Source of the DNA: Martinezella tropici
Lineage (GTDB): Bacteria; Pseudomonadota; Alphaproteobacteria; Rhizobiales; Rhizobiaceae
DNA: 64,000 nucleotides
NCBI RefSeq assembly: GCF_008370325.1
Contig: NZ_VNIP01000006.1
Span: 372,001 to 436,000 of the forward strand
Direction of reading: 5' to 3'
Positions 9,064 through 17,638 of this stretch are shown piece after piece (the stretch's first letter is position 1; each line of letters begins with the position of its first letter). The notes under the pieces are model-generated. The model had not been told where the DNA came from. It made no database searches and saw nothing but the letters and a program-made list of their open reading frames with translations. The translations under genes were made by a program, and so were the position numbers.

Positions 9064-9942
9064 ATGACTGCGACGCCGGAAGACAGGATACATTCTCTCA
9101 GCATCTGGCGCGGGCCGATCGAGATCGCCCCGCTGGTCGGCGGCATCACCAATCGCAACTATCTGGTCGGCAACGCTGGCCGGCGTTTCGTCGTCCGGCT
9201 TGGGGCGGATATTCCCGTCCACCATATCAGCCGCGCCAATGAGCTGGCGGCGAGCAGGGCTGCCCATGCAGCTGGTCTTTCGCCCGCCGTGATCCATCAC
9301 GAGTCCGGCATACTGGTGCTTGACTATATCGACGCAAAGCCGCTGACGGCCGAGGATATAGGTGACCCCGCAATGATGGCGCGTGTCGTGGCGCTTGTCC
9401 GGTCCTGTCATCGCGATGTCGGCAGGTATTTCCGCGGGCAGGCGGCGATCTTCTGGGTTTTCCATGTGGTCAGGGATTATGCGGCCGTTCTCGAGGCCGG
9501 TGGTAGCCGGCACCGAGCGTTGCTGCCTTCCTTTCTGGAGATCGCCGAGCGGCTCGAACGCGAAGCGGGTCCTTTCGAGATCGCTTTCAGCCATAATGAT
9601 CTGCTGGCCGCGAATTTCCTCGACGATGGCAAGCGGCTTTGGCTGATCGATTGGGATTATGCCGGGTTCAACACGCCGCTTTTCGACCTCGGCGGCCTTG
9701 CCTCCAACAATGAATTCTCCGGAGCGCAGGAAGAGGCGATGCTGGAGGCCTATTTCGAGACTGGCGTCAGCGATGATCTGCGCCGGCGCTATCAGGCGAT
9801 GAAATGCGCTTCGCTCCTGCGCGAGACGATGTGGAGCATGGTCTCGGAAATCCATTCCGACATCGAATTCGATTATTCTTCCTATACAGCTGAAAATCTG
9901 CGGCGATTTGAGAGCGCCTGGCAGAGTTTTCGCGACTCTTGA
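9064..9942 (+). CDS. Aminoglycoside/choline kinase-like phosphotransferase
   Basis: A 292-residue protein of the choline kinase / aminoglycoside phosphotransferase fold, which moves the gamma phosphate of ATP to a small alcohol or amine. The catalytic loop HNDLLAANF (Brenner-type HxDxxxxN) is near residue 179 and the metal-binding IDWDYAG near residue 198. It lies nine bases before a dimethylglycine dehydrogenase-like gene and diverges from a DeoR regulator. A choline- or ethanolamine-type substrate would fit methylated-amine metabolism, but that is inference. ATG 9064 is chosen over GTG 9037; both keep the full domain. Confidence 0.85.
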   Translation: MTATPEDRIHSLSIWRGPIEIAPLVGGITNRNYLVGNAGRRFVVRLGADIPVHHISRANELAASRAAHAAGLSPAVIHHESGILVLDYIDAKPLTAEDIGDPAMMARVVALVRSCHRDVGRYFRGQAAIFWVFHVVRDYAAVLEAGGSRHRALLPSFLEIAERLEREAGPFEIAFSHNDLLAANFLDDGKRLWLIDWDYAGFNTPLFDLGGLASNNEFSGAQEEAMLEAYFETGVSDDLRRRYQAMKCASLLRETMWSMVSEIHSDIEFDYSSYTAENLRRFESAWQSFRDS

Positions 9943-9951
9943 GGTGATGCA

Positions 9952-12399
9952 ATGAAGGAATTGCCGTCTACAGCAAAGACTGTCGTCATCGGCGGCGGTA
10001 TCATCGGCTGCTCGACCGCCTACCATCTCGGCAAGCTCGGCTTTACCGATACCGTGCTGCTGGAACGCAAGAAGCTGACCTCGGGCACGACGTTCCACGC
10101 CGCCGGTCTCGTCGGCCAGCTGCGCACCAGCGCAAACATCACGCAGATGCTCGGCTATTCCGTCGATCTCTACAAAAAGCTCGAGGCGGAGACCGGGCTT
10201 GCCACCGGCTGGAAGATGAATGGCGGCCTGCGCCTCGCCTGCAACGAGGAGCGCTGGACGGAGGTCAAGCGGCAGGCGACGACTGCGCAGTCCTTCGGCC
10301 TGCAGATGCATCTGTTGACGCCCAAGGAGGCCTTCGATCTCTGGCCGCTGATGGATGTCGAGGATCTCGTCGGCGCCGCCTTCCTGCCGACCGACGGGCA
10401 GGCCAATCCTTCCGACATCACCCAGGCGCTGGCGAAGGGCGCCCGCATGAGCGGTGTGTCGATCTTCGAGGATACAGAGGTTCTCGATCTGGAAATCGAC
10501 AAGGGCCGGATCCGCGCCGTCATCACCGAGAAGGGCCGCATCGAATGCGAGCGCGTCGTCGTCTGCGCGGGGCAATGGACGCGGACTTTCGCCGGCCGCT
10601 TCGGCGTCAACGTGCCGCTCGTCTCGGTCGAGCATCAGTATCTCATCACCGAATCCTTCGGCGTGCCGTCCAACCTGCCGACGCTGCGCGATCCGGACCG
10701 GCTGACCTATTACAAGGAGGAGGTCGGCGGACTGGTCATGGGTGGCTATGAGCCCAATCCCATTCCCTGGGCTCTCGATGGTATCCCTAGGGATTTCCAC
10801 TACACGCTGCTCGACAGCAATTTCGACCATTTCGAGCAGATCATGGAGCAGGCGCTGGTGCGCGTGCCGGCGCTGCAGACCGCCGGCGTCAAGCAGCTGC
10901 TATGTGGCCCCGAAAGCTTCACGCCCGATGGCAACTTCATCCTTGGCGAGGCGCCGGAACTGAGGAATTTCTTCGTCGGCGCCGGCTTCAACGCTTTCGG
11001 CATCGCTTCGGCCGGCGGAGCCGGCATGGCGCTGGCCGAATGGGTCGCCAAGGGCGAGCCGCCCTACGATCTCTGGCCCGTCGATATCAGGCGCTTCGGC
11101 CGCCCGCATTTCGACACCGACTGGGTGCGCACCCGCACGCTGGAAGCCTATGGCAAGCATTACACCATGGCCTGGCCTTTCGAGGAGCATTCCAGCGGCC
11201 GGCCCTGCCGCAAGTCGCCGCTTTACGATCGCCTGAAGGCGCAGGGCGCCTGTTTCGGCGAAAAGCTCGGCTGGGAGCGGCCGAACTGGTTTGCCGATCT
11301 CTTTGCCGGCGAGGAGCCGAAGGACGAGTACACGTATGGACGGCAGAACTGGTTCGATGCCGTCGGCCGGGAGCATAAGGCTGTGCGCGAAGCGGCCGTC
11401 ATCTTCGACCAGACCTCCTTCGCCAAATTCGTGCTGAAAGGCCTGGATGCCGAGGCGGCGATCTCCTGGATTGCTTCCAATGACGTCGCCAAGCCAGTTG
11501 GCGCCCTGACCTATACCCAGACGCTCAACGACCGCGGCGGCATCGAATGTGACGTCACCGTCGCCCGCATTGCCGAAAACGAGTTCTACATCACGACGGG
11601 CACGGGCTTTGCCACCCATGATTTCGACTGGATCGCCCGCAAAATCCCGCCAGAGATGCATGCGGAATTGGTGGACGTGACCTCGGCCTATTCGGTCTTG
11701 TCACTGATGGGGCCGAAATCGCGCGAGATATTGCAGGCCGTCACCTCAGTCGACGTTTCGAACGCCGCATTCCCCTTCGGCAGGGTGAGGACCGTCGGTA
11801 TCGCCGGCTGCCCGGTCCGGGCGTTGCGCATCACCTATGTCGGCGAACTCGGCTATGAGCTGCATGTGCCGGTGGAATATGCCGCCACCGTCTATGACGT
11901 GCTGATGGCGGCCGGCCGCGAGCACGGCCTCATCAACGCCGGCTACCGCGCCATCGAAAGCTGCCGGCTGGAGAAAGGGTATCGCGCCTGGGGCTCCGAT
12001 ATCGGGCCGGATCATACGCCGGTCGAAGCCGGGCTTGCCTGGGCGGTCAAGATGAAGAGGGATATCGCATTCCGTGGCCGCGAGGCGATCGAGCGGCAGC
12101 TGGCATCGGGCGTGAAAAAGATGCTTGCCTGCTTCGTGCCCGACGATCCCGAAACCGTGCTTCTCGGTCGCGAGACGATTTATCGCGACGGGCAGCGCAT
12201 CGGCTGGCTGTCGAGCGGCGGCTACGGCTACACGATCGGCAAGGCCATCGGCTACGGCTATGTTCGTAACCCCAACGGCGTCACGGAGGATTTCGTGCTT
12301 TCGGGTCGCTACGAGCTCGATGTCGCGCAGCAACGCGTCCCATGTCAGGTGTCGCTGAAGCCGCTTTATGATCCGCAGATGGCGCGGATCAAGGGGTGA
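9952..12399 (+). CDS. FAD-dependent oxidoreductase with GcvT domain (dimethylglycine/sarcosine dehydrogenase-like)
   Basis: An 815-residue two-part enzyme. Residues about 8-370 are a D-amino-acid-oxidase type FAD domain (GGGIIGCSTAYHL dinucleotide motif; HAAG region at about residue 47, where family members bind FAD through His). Residues about 375-430 are an FAO-M linker, and about 435-810 are glycine cleavage T-protein domains that bind tetrahydrofolate. Such enzymes remove a methyl group from dimethylglycine or sarcosine and pass it to folate. It is co-transcribed with the kinase upstream. A paralog of the same layout lies at 46067. The precise substrate is not certain. Confidence 0.9.
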   Translation: MKELPSTAKTVVIGGGIIGCSTAYHLGKLGFTDTVLLERKKLTSGTTFHAAGLVGQLRTSANITQMLGYSVDLYKKLEAETGLATGWKMNGGLRLACNEERWTEVKRQATTAQSFGLQMHLLTPKEAFDLWPLMDVEDLVGAAFLPTDGQANPSDITQALAKGARMSGVSIFEDTEVLDLEIDKGRIRAVITEKGRIECERVVVCAGQWTRTFAGRFGVNVPLVSVEHQYLITESFGVPSNLPTLRDPDRLTYYKEEVGGLVMGGYEPNPIPWALDGIPRDFHYTLLDSNFDHFEQIMEQALVRVPALQTAGVKQLLCGPESFTPDGNFILGEAPELRNFFVGAGFNAFGIASAGGAGMALAEWVAKGEPPYDLWPVDIRRFGRPHFDTDWVRTRTLEAYGKHYTMAWPFEEHSSGRPCRKSPLYDRLKAQGACFGEKLGWERPNWFADLFAGEEPKDEYTYGRQNWFDAVGREHKAVREAAVIFDQTSFAKFVLKGLDAEAAISWIASNDVAKPVGALTYTQTLNDRGGIECDVTVARIAENEFYITTGTGFATHDFDWIARKIPPEMHAELVDVTSAYSVLSLMGPKSREILQAVTSVDVSNAAFPFGRVRTVGIAGCPVRALRITYVGELGYELHVPVEYAATVYDVLMAAGREHGLINAGYRAIESCRLEKGYRAWGSDIGPDHTPVEAGLAWAVKMKRDIAFRGREAIERQLASGVKKMLACFVPDDPETVLLGRETIYRDGQRIGWLSSGGYGYTIGKAIGYGYVRNPNGVTEDFVLSGRYELDVAQQRVPCQVSLKPLYDPQMARIKG

Positions 12400-12500
12400 T
12401 TACGGAGGGTGTCAGGCGGCGTTGATTTTCTGGAGCCCATATTGCTTTTGCCGGACCTTAGCCTATTTGTACACGCTAAACTTGCATTTGCGGAGGTATC

Positions 12501-12881
12501 ATGAGGTTCAGGCGAATACTCGCGGGATTGGTGGATCTCATTCTGCTTGTTTTCATGGCGCTCGCGCCCACCTTCGCGGCTGACGCATGGTTCCCTGAAT
12601 ATATGGATTCTCCTGCTGGGCAACCACCAACGCCTCTCATGGGGGCGACGCTCCTTTGGCTCATGATCACGCTGCTTTTTTACTTCCCGGCGTTTGAAAG
12701 CAGCATGCTCCAAGCGACCCCTGGAAAGCTTCTTTTTGGGTTGAAAGTCGCGCTACCCAATGGTGATAGGCTGAGCTTTGTGCAGGCCTTTTACCGCATG
12801 GTGTTCGGTCCGCTTGCGATATGGTATTTGCCGTCATATCGAAGGAGATTCTCGGGCGACTCAATCGTAACTTATCGTTGA
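12501..12881 (+). CDS. RDD-family small membrane protein
   Basis: A 126-residue integral membrane protein with two or three hydrophobic helices. The RDD signature is visible: an early RRILAGLVDL and, after the second helix, ATPGKLLFGLKV. The function of this family is poorly known; some members have been linked to ion exchange. A GGAGG ribosome site precedes ATG 12501 by four bases. It stands alone between the dehydrogenase and a convergent P-loop gene, with no operon partner. Confidence 0.85.
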   Translation: MRFRRILAGLVDLILLVFMALAPTFAADAWFPEYMDSPAGQPPTPLMGATLLWLMITLLFYFPAFESSMLQATPGKLLFGLKVALPNGDRLSFVQAFYRMVFGPLAIWYLPSYRRRFSGDSIVTYR

Positions 12882-12903
12882 CGAGAATGGGGTGGTGAGA
12901 TCC

Positions 12904-13443
12904 CTATCGCCTGCTCGGCAGATCCCAAGCCCGATAAAGGCTGTTGAGAGCCTCGGCCGTGTGGCATTCCACCATCGGCAATTCGGCTTCCCGCAGGATA
13001 TTTGCGTATTTGGAGCCGCTGTTGCGGGTCTTCACGAGTATCCAGTGAATCATCTCCCATTTGATGCTGTCCTTGGCGCCTTCGAGATGCCCTGCTCGGT
13101 CTGAGCGGTTGATCAGGGTCCGCTTGAGGTAGCGCGAAAAGCGCAGCCAATGATTGGAGGTGATGAGGATGGCGCCGGTAGCACGAGCCAAACGCTGTGG
13201 CATCAGGCGCGTATAATTGCCTTCCATGATCCACTGCTCGCCAAGAATGGCCGCATCATGAAGTGCTGCGAATTCTGCTTCTGGGCGCTGTTGCCAATCG
13301 GTATGGGGCAGATGATGAAGCTGATCGAGATGGATCGTTGGGAAGCTAAGCTTTTTGGAAAGTGCAACCGCCAGAGTTGACTTACCGGCATTGGAAGGGC
13401 CGAGCACGACAATGCGCTCGCCAAGGGAATGCAAGGGAAGCAT
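12904..13443 (-). CDS. P-loop kinase-like protein (adenylate kinase / FlaR-type topology modulation family)
   Basis: About 179 residues with a Walker A loop GPSNAGKST near residue 15 and the family-typical HLDQL and MEGNY stretches, as in the adenylate kinase-like 'topology modulation' proteins. It probably binds ATP and phosphorylates a small molecule, but no substrate is known. The start is uncertain: the frame stays open to 13566, with no clear ribosome site at any start. ATG 13443 puts the P-loop at the usual distance from the N-terminus and is preferred. It diverges from ung. Confidence 0.78.
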   Translation of the reverse strand: MLPLHSLGERIVVLGPSNAGKSTLAVALSKKLSFPTIHLDQLHHLPHTDWQQRPEAEFAALHDAAILGEQWIMEGNYTRLMPQRLARATGAILITSNHWLRFSRYLKRTLINRSDRAGHLEGAKDSIKWEMIHWILVKTRNSGSKYANILREAELPMVECHTAEALNSLYRAWDLPSRR

Positions 13444-13671
13444 GGGGCACCGGTCGGAAAATTGGGATGGTTTCCAATGGCCGAAGCGAACCGCCTTGTC
13501 AACGCTTGCGTGTCGTATTTTCATCATTGCGCCATTTACGTGAGGATTGGAACCAAGCCCCACCACCTCCCGAAAACTGTGATCTCCTCGCCGCTGTCAC
13601 AGCCATTTTCTTGACTTACCATCGCTTTCATCCTCAATCGACAGGCTGACAACTGACGGAGGCCGGAAACG

Positions 13672-14373
13672 ATGGCGGAAGCGAACATCAAGCTTGAGGA
13701 AAGCTGGAAAGAGGCTCTGTCTCCGGAATTCGAAAGCCCCTACATGCAGCAGCTCAAGGCTTTTCTCGTCGAGGAAAAGCAGCGCGGCAAGGTGATATTT
13801 CCCCGTGGCAGCGAGTATTTCCGGGCGCTGGATCTGACCCCGCTCGACGAAGTACAGGTGGTCATTCTCGGGCAGGATCCCTATCACGGCTTCGGCCAGG
13901 CGCATGGGCTCTGCTTCAGCGTGCGCCCCGGCGTGCGCATTCCGCCGTCGCTGGTCAATATCTACAAGGAACTGGAAACCGATCTCGGCATCCCGCCGGT
14001 TCGCCACGGTTTTCTCGAAAGCTGGGCGAAACAGGGCGTCTTGCTGCTCAACAGCGTGCTGACGGTCGAGGAATCTCAGGCGGCATCGCATCAGGGCAAG
14101 GGCTGGGAGCGCTTCACCGATGCCGTCATCCGCAGGGTCAATGACGAATGCGATGGCGTCGTCTTCATGCTCTGGGGCTCCTATGCGCAGAAGAAGGCCG
14201 CTTTCGTTGATACCGAACGCCATCTGGTGCTGAAGGCGGCGCATCCGTCGCCGCTATCGGCCCATAACGGTTTTCTCGGCTGCCGGCATTTCTCCAAGGC
14301 TAATGCCTATCTCGCCGCGCATGGCCGGGATCCGATCGACTGGGCGCTGCCGAGCAATCCTGAGGCTCAGTAA
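13672..14373 (+). CDS. ung: Uracil-DNA glycosylase
   Basis: A 233-residue family 1 uracil-DNA glycosylase that cuts uracil out of DNA to start base-excision repair. The water-activating motif GQDPYHG (catalytic Asp) is near residue 67 and the DNA-contact loop [11 protein letters not shown] near residue 192. Length is typical. GGAGG at 13658-13662 precedes the ATG by nine bases. Its last seven bases overlap the convergent vapC-like gene. Confidence 0.97.
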   Translation: MAEANIKLEESWKEALSPEFESPYMQQLKAFLVEEKQRGKVIFPRGSEYFRALDLTPLDEVQVVILGQDPYHGFGQAHGLCFSVRPGVRIPPSLVNIYKELETDLGIPPVRHGFLESWAKQGVLLLNSVLTVEESQAASHQGKGWERFTDAVIRRVNDECDGVVFMLWGSYAQKKAAFVDTERHLVLKAAHPSPLSAHNGFLGCRHFSKANAYLAAHGRDPIDWALPSNPEAQ

Positions 14374-14777
14374 GGCGCCTGGTCCCACGGATTGACGATT
14401 GAAGCGCCGGTGTCGTCGAAATCACCGATGTTGCGGGTGACGACGATGAGGTCATGAACGATCGCCGTTGCCGCGATGAGCCCATCGGCGTCACCACGCG
14501 GTCGCTGTGCCGCGATACGCCCCCATTCGACCGCAATCTGATCGGTAATGGGAAGAATGCGATTGCGATGGTCGTGCCGGAGCTTGCGCAACCATTCGTC
14601 CAGATGTGCGGCGGTACGCGGGTCCGATTTTCGCTTGAGCGCAATCCCGCGCATGATCTCTCCAAGTGTGATAACACTCAGATAGATGGTGGAGGGATCG
14701 ACCGAGCGCAGCCACATAATCGCTTGGGAATTACCGCGCCGGATTTCCGAGACGACATTGGTATCGACCAGATACAT
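14367..14777 (-). CDS. vapC: VapC-type PIN-domain toxin
   Basis: A 136-residue PIN-domain ribonuclease, the toxin half of a type II toxin-antitoxin pair. Acidic active-site residues are visible: VDTN at 4-7, LGEIMRG near 40 and GDADGLIAA near 95, then RNIGDF. The FitB-like form typically cuts RNA and is blocked by its partner. Start and antitoxin stop overlap as TGATG at 14775-14779, so translation is coupled. It converges on ung with a seven-base overlap. Confidence 0.92.
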   Translation of the reverse strand: MYLVDTNVVSEIRRGNSQAIMWLRSVDPSTIYLSVITLGEIMRGIALKRKSDPRTAAHLDEWLRKLRHDHRNRILPITDQIAVEWGRIAAQRPRGDADGLIAATAIVHDLIVVTRNIGDFDDTGASIVNPWDQAPY

Positions 14778-15031
14778 CAGAAAAAGACGTCCCGGCTTGG
14801 CGTTTTATCTCGTTTAGATACGGCTTCGGCCATTTCATCGTCCCAAGCCGGCCCTGACAGCAAATCATCGGCAAGGCTTGGTTTACCGGCCAAGAGGGCA
14901 TCGTAGTCTTCGGCAGACAGAACGACCACCGCGGGCTCGCCGCGCAAGGTGACGATTTGCGGCCCTTCGCTGCGTGCTTTCTGCACGACTTTTGAAAACT
15001 GGTTTTTTGCATCCTGCAACGGCCAATTCAT
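14777..15031 (-). CDS. Phd/YefM-family antitoxin
   Basis: An 84-residue antitoxin. The N-terminal half (MNWPLQDAKNQFSKVVQKA, then VTLRGEPAVVVLS) is the Phd/YefM DNA-binding fold; the C-terminal half is the toxin-wrapping tail. It is first in the pair and overlaps vapC by one base. A perfect palindrome just upstream is the probable operator for autorepression. Confidence 0.92.
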   Translation of the reverse strand: MNWPLQDAKNQFSKVVQKARSEGPQIVTLRGEPAVVVLSAEDYDALLAGKPSLADDLLSGPAWDDEMAEAVSKRDKTPSRDVFF

Positions 15032-15045
15032 CGAAGTCCTCGCTA

Positions 15046-15060
15046 GCTAGACTGTCTAGC
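15046..15060. promoter_or_regulatory. Palindromic operator of the toxin-antitoxin operon
   Basis: GCTAGAC-T-GTCTAGC is a perfect 7-bp inverted repeat with a one-base centre, 15 bases before the antitoxin start. Partial copies (GCTAG before, TTAGACTA after) flank it, giving the cluster of half-sites typical of Phd/YefM autoregulation. Confidence 0.7.
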
Positions 15061-15218
15061 TTAGACTAATGCCGCTCTTGTTTGGAATCAAGAGATGAGA
15101 GCGATATTGCTTCGGAGTGAACGATCAGAATTTATCGTTCACTGATTGAAGACAATCCGTTTGGCTATTGGGGGCTATCGAAATACCGCCCACAAGACCA
15201 TCTTCTGCCCATGAGAAA

Positions 15219-15236
15219 CGCCTGCCGGTGCAGGCG
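15219..15236 (+). promoter_or_regulatory. Hairpin in the leader of the MhqO-like gene
   Basis: CGCCTGC-CGGT-GCAGGCG folds into a perfect 7-bp stem three bases before the AAAGGGG ribosome site (15240-15246). It may shape translation of the following gene; there is no T-run, so it is not a terminator. Confidence 0.35.
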
Positions 15237-15252
15237 AGCAAAGGGGTTTAAG

Positions 15253-16185
15253 ATGCTCAACCAGATCAAAGGTCTTCACCACGTTACCTCGATGGCGGAA
15301 GACGCCCGGACCAACAACAAGTTCTTCACGGATACGCTCGGTCTGCGCCGCGTTAAGAAAACGGTCAATTTCGACGCTCCCGATGTCTATCATCTCTACT
15401 ATGGAGACGAGATCGGCACGCCGGGCACGATCATGACCTATTTCCCGTTCCCGAAGATGGCGCGCGGCCGTCCAGGCACCGGCGAAGTCGGCAATACGGT
15501 CTACTCCGTTCCGGAAGGAGCCATCGGCTATTGGACCGAGCGGCTCGGCAAGCATGGCGTCGAAGGCTTGAAGGTCGACGAATCCTTCGGTCAGAAGCGC
15601 CTGCATTTCTCAGGTCCGGATGGTGATGGCTTCGCTCTCGTCGAGATCAAGGACGACAAGCGTCTGCCCTGGACGCACAATGGCGTCGATGCCGAGCATG
15701 CCATCCGAGGCTTCCACTCCGTTGCCATGCGGCTCAGGGACGAAGGCGCCACGGCCGAACTGCTGAAATACATGGGCTACGAAGTCGTCGACACGCATGA
15801 GGGCATCAAGCGGCTTGCCATTCCCGGCGGCAACGGCGCCGACTATGTCGACCTTGAGACGATGCCGAACATCAATCGTGCGCTGCCGGGCGCGGGCTCC
15901 GTCCACCATGTCGCCTTTGCCGTCGAGGATCGTGCAAAGCAGCTCGAAGTGCGCAAGGCGCTGATGGATACGGGCTATCAAGTGACCCCGGTCATCGACC
16001 GCGATTACTTCTGGGCGATCTATTTCCGCACGCCGGGCGGCGTGCTGTTCGAAGTCGCCACCAATGAACCCGGCTTCAACCGTGACGAGGATACGGCTCA
16101 TCTCGGCGAGGCGCTGAAACTGCCCGAACAGCATGCGCATTTGCGCGGCCTGATCGAGCAGCATCTTGAGCCGCTGGAAGGCTAA
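15253..16185 (+). CDS. Ring-cleaving dioxygenase of the VOC superfamily (MhqO-like)
   Basis: A 310-residue protein made of two glyoxalase/dioxygenase (VOC) modules, about residues 5-130 and 150-290. Likely metal ligands are His in GLHHVT (residues 7-12), His in SVHHVAF near residue 219 and Glu in LFEVATNEPG near residue 267. Relatives such as Bacillus MhqO open the ring of hydroquinone-type compounds. It is followed after 15 bases by a carboxylesterase of the MhqD type, repeating the mhqOD pairing known from quinone detoxification. ATG 15253 follows AAAGGGG by six bases. A quinone substrate is inference. Confidence 0.87.
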   Translation: MLNQIKGLHHVTSMAEDARTNNKFFTDTLGLRRVKKTVNFDAPDVYHLYYGDEIGTPGTIMTYFPFPKMARGRPGTGEVGNTVYSVPEGAIGYWTERLGKHGVEGLKVDESFGQKRLHFSGPDGDGFALVEIKDDKRLPWTHNGVDAEHAIRGFHSVAMRLRDEGATAELLKYMGYEVVDTHEGIKRLAIPGGNGADYVDLETMPNINRALPGAGSVHHVAFAVEDRAKQLEVRKALMDTGYQVTPVIDRDYFWAIYFRTPGGVLFEVATNEPGFNRDEDTAHLGEALKLPEQHAHLRGLIEQHLEPLEG

Positions 16186-16200
16186 TCGAGGAGAAGCATC

Positions 16201-16812
16201 ATGACGGATACGACTTATGTGCACCGGCTGAAGGCCGGTGCACCCGGAAAGCCTATTCTCTTCACCTTCCATGGCACCGGCGGCGACGAGAACCAGTTCT
16301 TCGATTTTGCCGCCCGGCTGCTGCCGGACGCCACCGTCATCTCGCCGCGCGGCGATGTCTCGGAATATGGCGCGGCGCGCTTCTTCCGTCGGACGGGTGA
16401 GGGCGTCTATGACATGGCCGATCTTGCCAGGGCGACGGAAAAGATGGCGAAGTACGTCTCAGAACTGGCGGCGGAATATGGCGCATCGCAGGTGCTAGGC
16501 CTCGGCTTTTCCAACGGCGCCAATATCCTTGCCAACGTCCTGATCGAGCATGGCGATCTGTTCGATGCGGCCGTGCTGATGCATCCGCTGATCCCGTTCC
16601 AGCCGAAGGACAATGCCAGACTGGAGGGCAAGCGCATGCTGATCACGGCGGGCGAGCGCGATCCAATCGCGCCTGCGCAGGTGACCAAGGCGCTGGCTGA
16701 TTATTTCGCGCGGCAGGATGCCGAGGTCACGCTCGAATGGCATCCGGGCGGCCACGATATTCGTCCCAACGAGATCGAGGCCATCGGCAAATTCCTTATG
16801 CCCTACGCGTAA
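16201..16812 (+). CDS. Alpha/beta hydrolase, phospholipase/carboxylesterase family (MhqD-like)
   Basis: A 203-residue serine hydrolase. The nucleophile elbow GFSNG is near residue 102, the catalytic Asp in GERDPIAP near residue 153 and the His in GGHDI near residue 183. The N-terminal TFHGTGGDENQFF is typical of the small carboxylesterase/phospholipase family. AGGAGA precedes the ATG. It probably works with the dioxygenase upstream in breaking down reactive aromatic compounds, as mhqD does with mhqO. Confidence 0.88.
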   Translation: MTDTTYVHRLKAGAPGKPILFTFHGTGGDENQFFDFAARLLPDATVISPRGDVSEYGAARFFRRTGEGVYDMADLARATEKMAKYVSELAAEYGASQVLGLGFSNGANILANVLIEHGDLFDAAVLMHPLIPFQPKDNARLEGKRMLITAGERDPIAPAQVTKALADYFARQDAEVTLEWHPGGHDIRPNEIEAIGKFLMPYA

Positions 16813-16863
16813 GCTTGAAAAATGACCAAGCCACGCGGCAGAAAGCTCCTGCCGTGTGGTCTG

Positions 16864-17289
16864 CTATTTGCCGATCAGGCGCAGCATCGCCTTCGCTTGC
16901 GAGGCGGCCGCGAGCTTTTCCTTCTCGTCGATATAGTCCGTTGCGCAGAAACGATTGAGGTTTGCGGCATCCGTGCTGTCCGGCTGGGCGTGTTTCGTTT
17001 CGGCAATGACCATGCGCCAGGCGCAGCCGAGCACCTTGTCGGGTTGGATCGCCTCGTCGCAGCCGGTGCTCAGGCACAGGGCGACATGCTTCTGCGCCCG
17101 ATAGCCGCCTGCGATGGCTTCCTCGTAATCGGCCTTCCAACTTTCGCGCGTATGTTCGCAGCGGGTGGGATTGCTGCTTTGGCTGCATTGCACCGTCCTG
17201 TCGACATAGGTCTGTGCCGGCGGCCATAATGGGCCGTCGACCAGGCTGACGCAGCCGCAGGCAAACAAAGTGGCTGACAGCAGGCGCAA
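16864..17289 (-). CDS. Putative lipoprotein of unknown function
   Basis: A 141-residue protein beginning with a short hydrophobic leader and lipobox-like LFAC ending at Cys 11, so it is probably exported and lipid-anchored. Several further cysteines (VQC, RCEH, LCLSTGC, GCAW, FCAT) suggest disulfides in the periplasm. The start is TTG at 17289, six bases after AAGGAG. I do not recognise a family. It converges on the hydrolase gene. Confidence 0.65.
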   Translation of the reverse strand: MRLLSATLFACGCVSLVDGPLWPPAQTYVDRTVQCSQSSNPTRCEHTRESWKADYEEAIAGGYRAQKHVALCLSTGCDEAIQPDKVLGCAWRMVIAETKHAQPDSTDAANLNRFCATDYIDEKEKLAAASQAKAMLRLIGK

Positions 17290-17638
17290 TTGATTCTCCT
17301 TCGGCCGGGTTGCCAGAACCGTAAAGCATGTCGCGCAAAAGTGTGCAGCGCTTTTGCGATAACGATATGGAAAAAATCAAGAATTTAAAACGCAAGGAGC
17401 GAATCTGAAAGATTGCGACGCGCTCTAAAGCGATCGTAAAGATGTGCAAGATCAATATGATCTTGCTAACAGCAACGGTTGGGCGGCGTCCTTCGGTCGT
17501 CCGCCAAAGCGTGTAGCGTGACCTTCCTGCAACCCTCACCATCTTCCGGCAGCTTCGGCGCGCAACGACGCAAGCTTTGCTTGTGGGCTTCAGAGCCTCC
17601 CGCTAATGATCTGGCTCTATAGGGCAGGGGATTTCATC
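17290..17638. other. Intergenic region between lipoprotein gene and DMT exporter
   Basis: It holds the rhizobial repeat at 17322-17430. The rest contains no convincing open frame; it must carry the divergent promoters of the lipoprotein and exporter genes, but no clear boxes stand out. Confidence 0.5.
17322..17430. repeat. Rhizobial intergenic repeat (GCATGTCGCGCAAAAG type)
   Basis: This stretch has the look of an element very common between rhizobial genes: a hairpin CGCAAAAG...CTTTTGCG near 17333-17358, then an A-rich link, then GCAAGGAGCGAATCTGAAAG and a closing CGCGCTCTAAAG. It does not code. It is one of three different repeat types in the window. Confidence 0.65.

Noticed and set aside
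9016..10830. 604-codon minus-strand frame over the kinase and oxidoreductase genes
   Set aside because: Spans two genuine plus-strand genes and their junction; composition typical of antisense.
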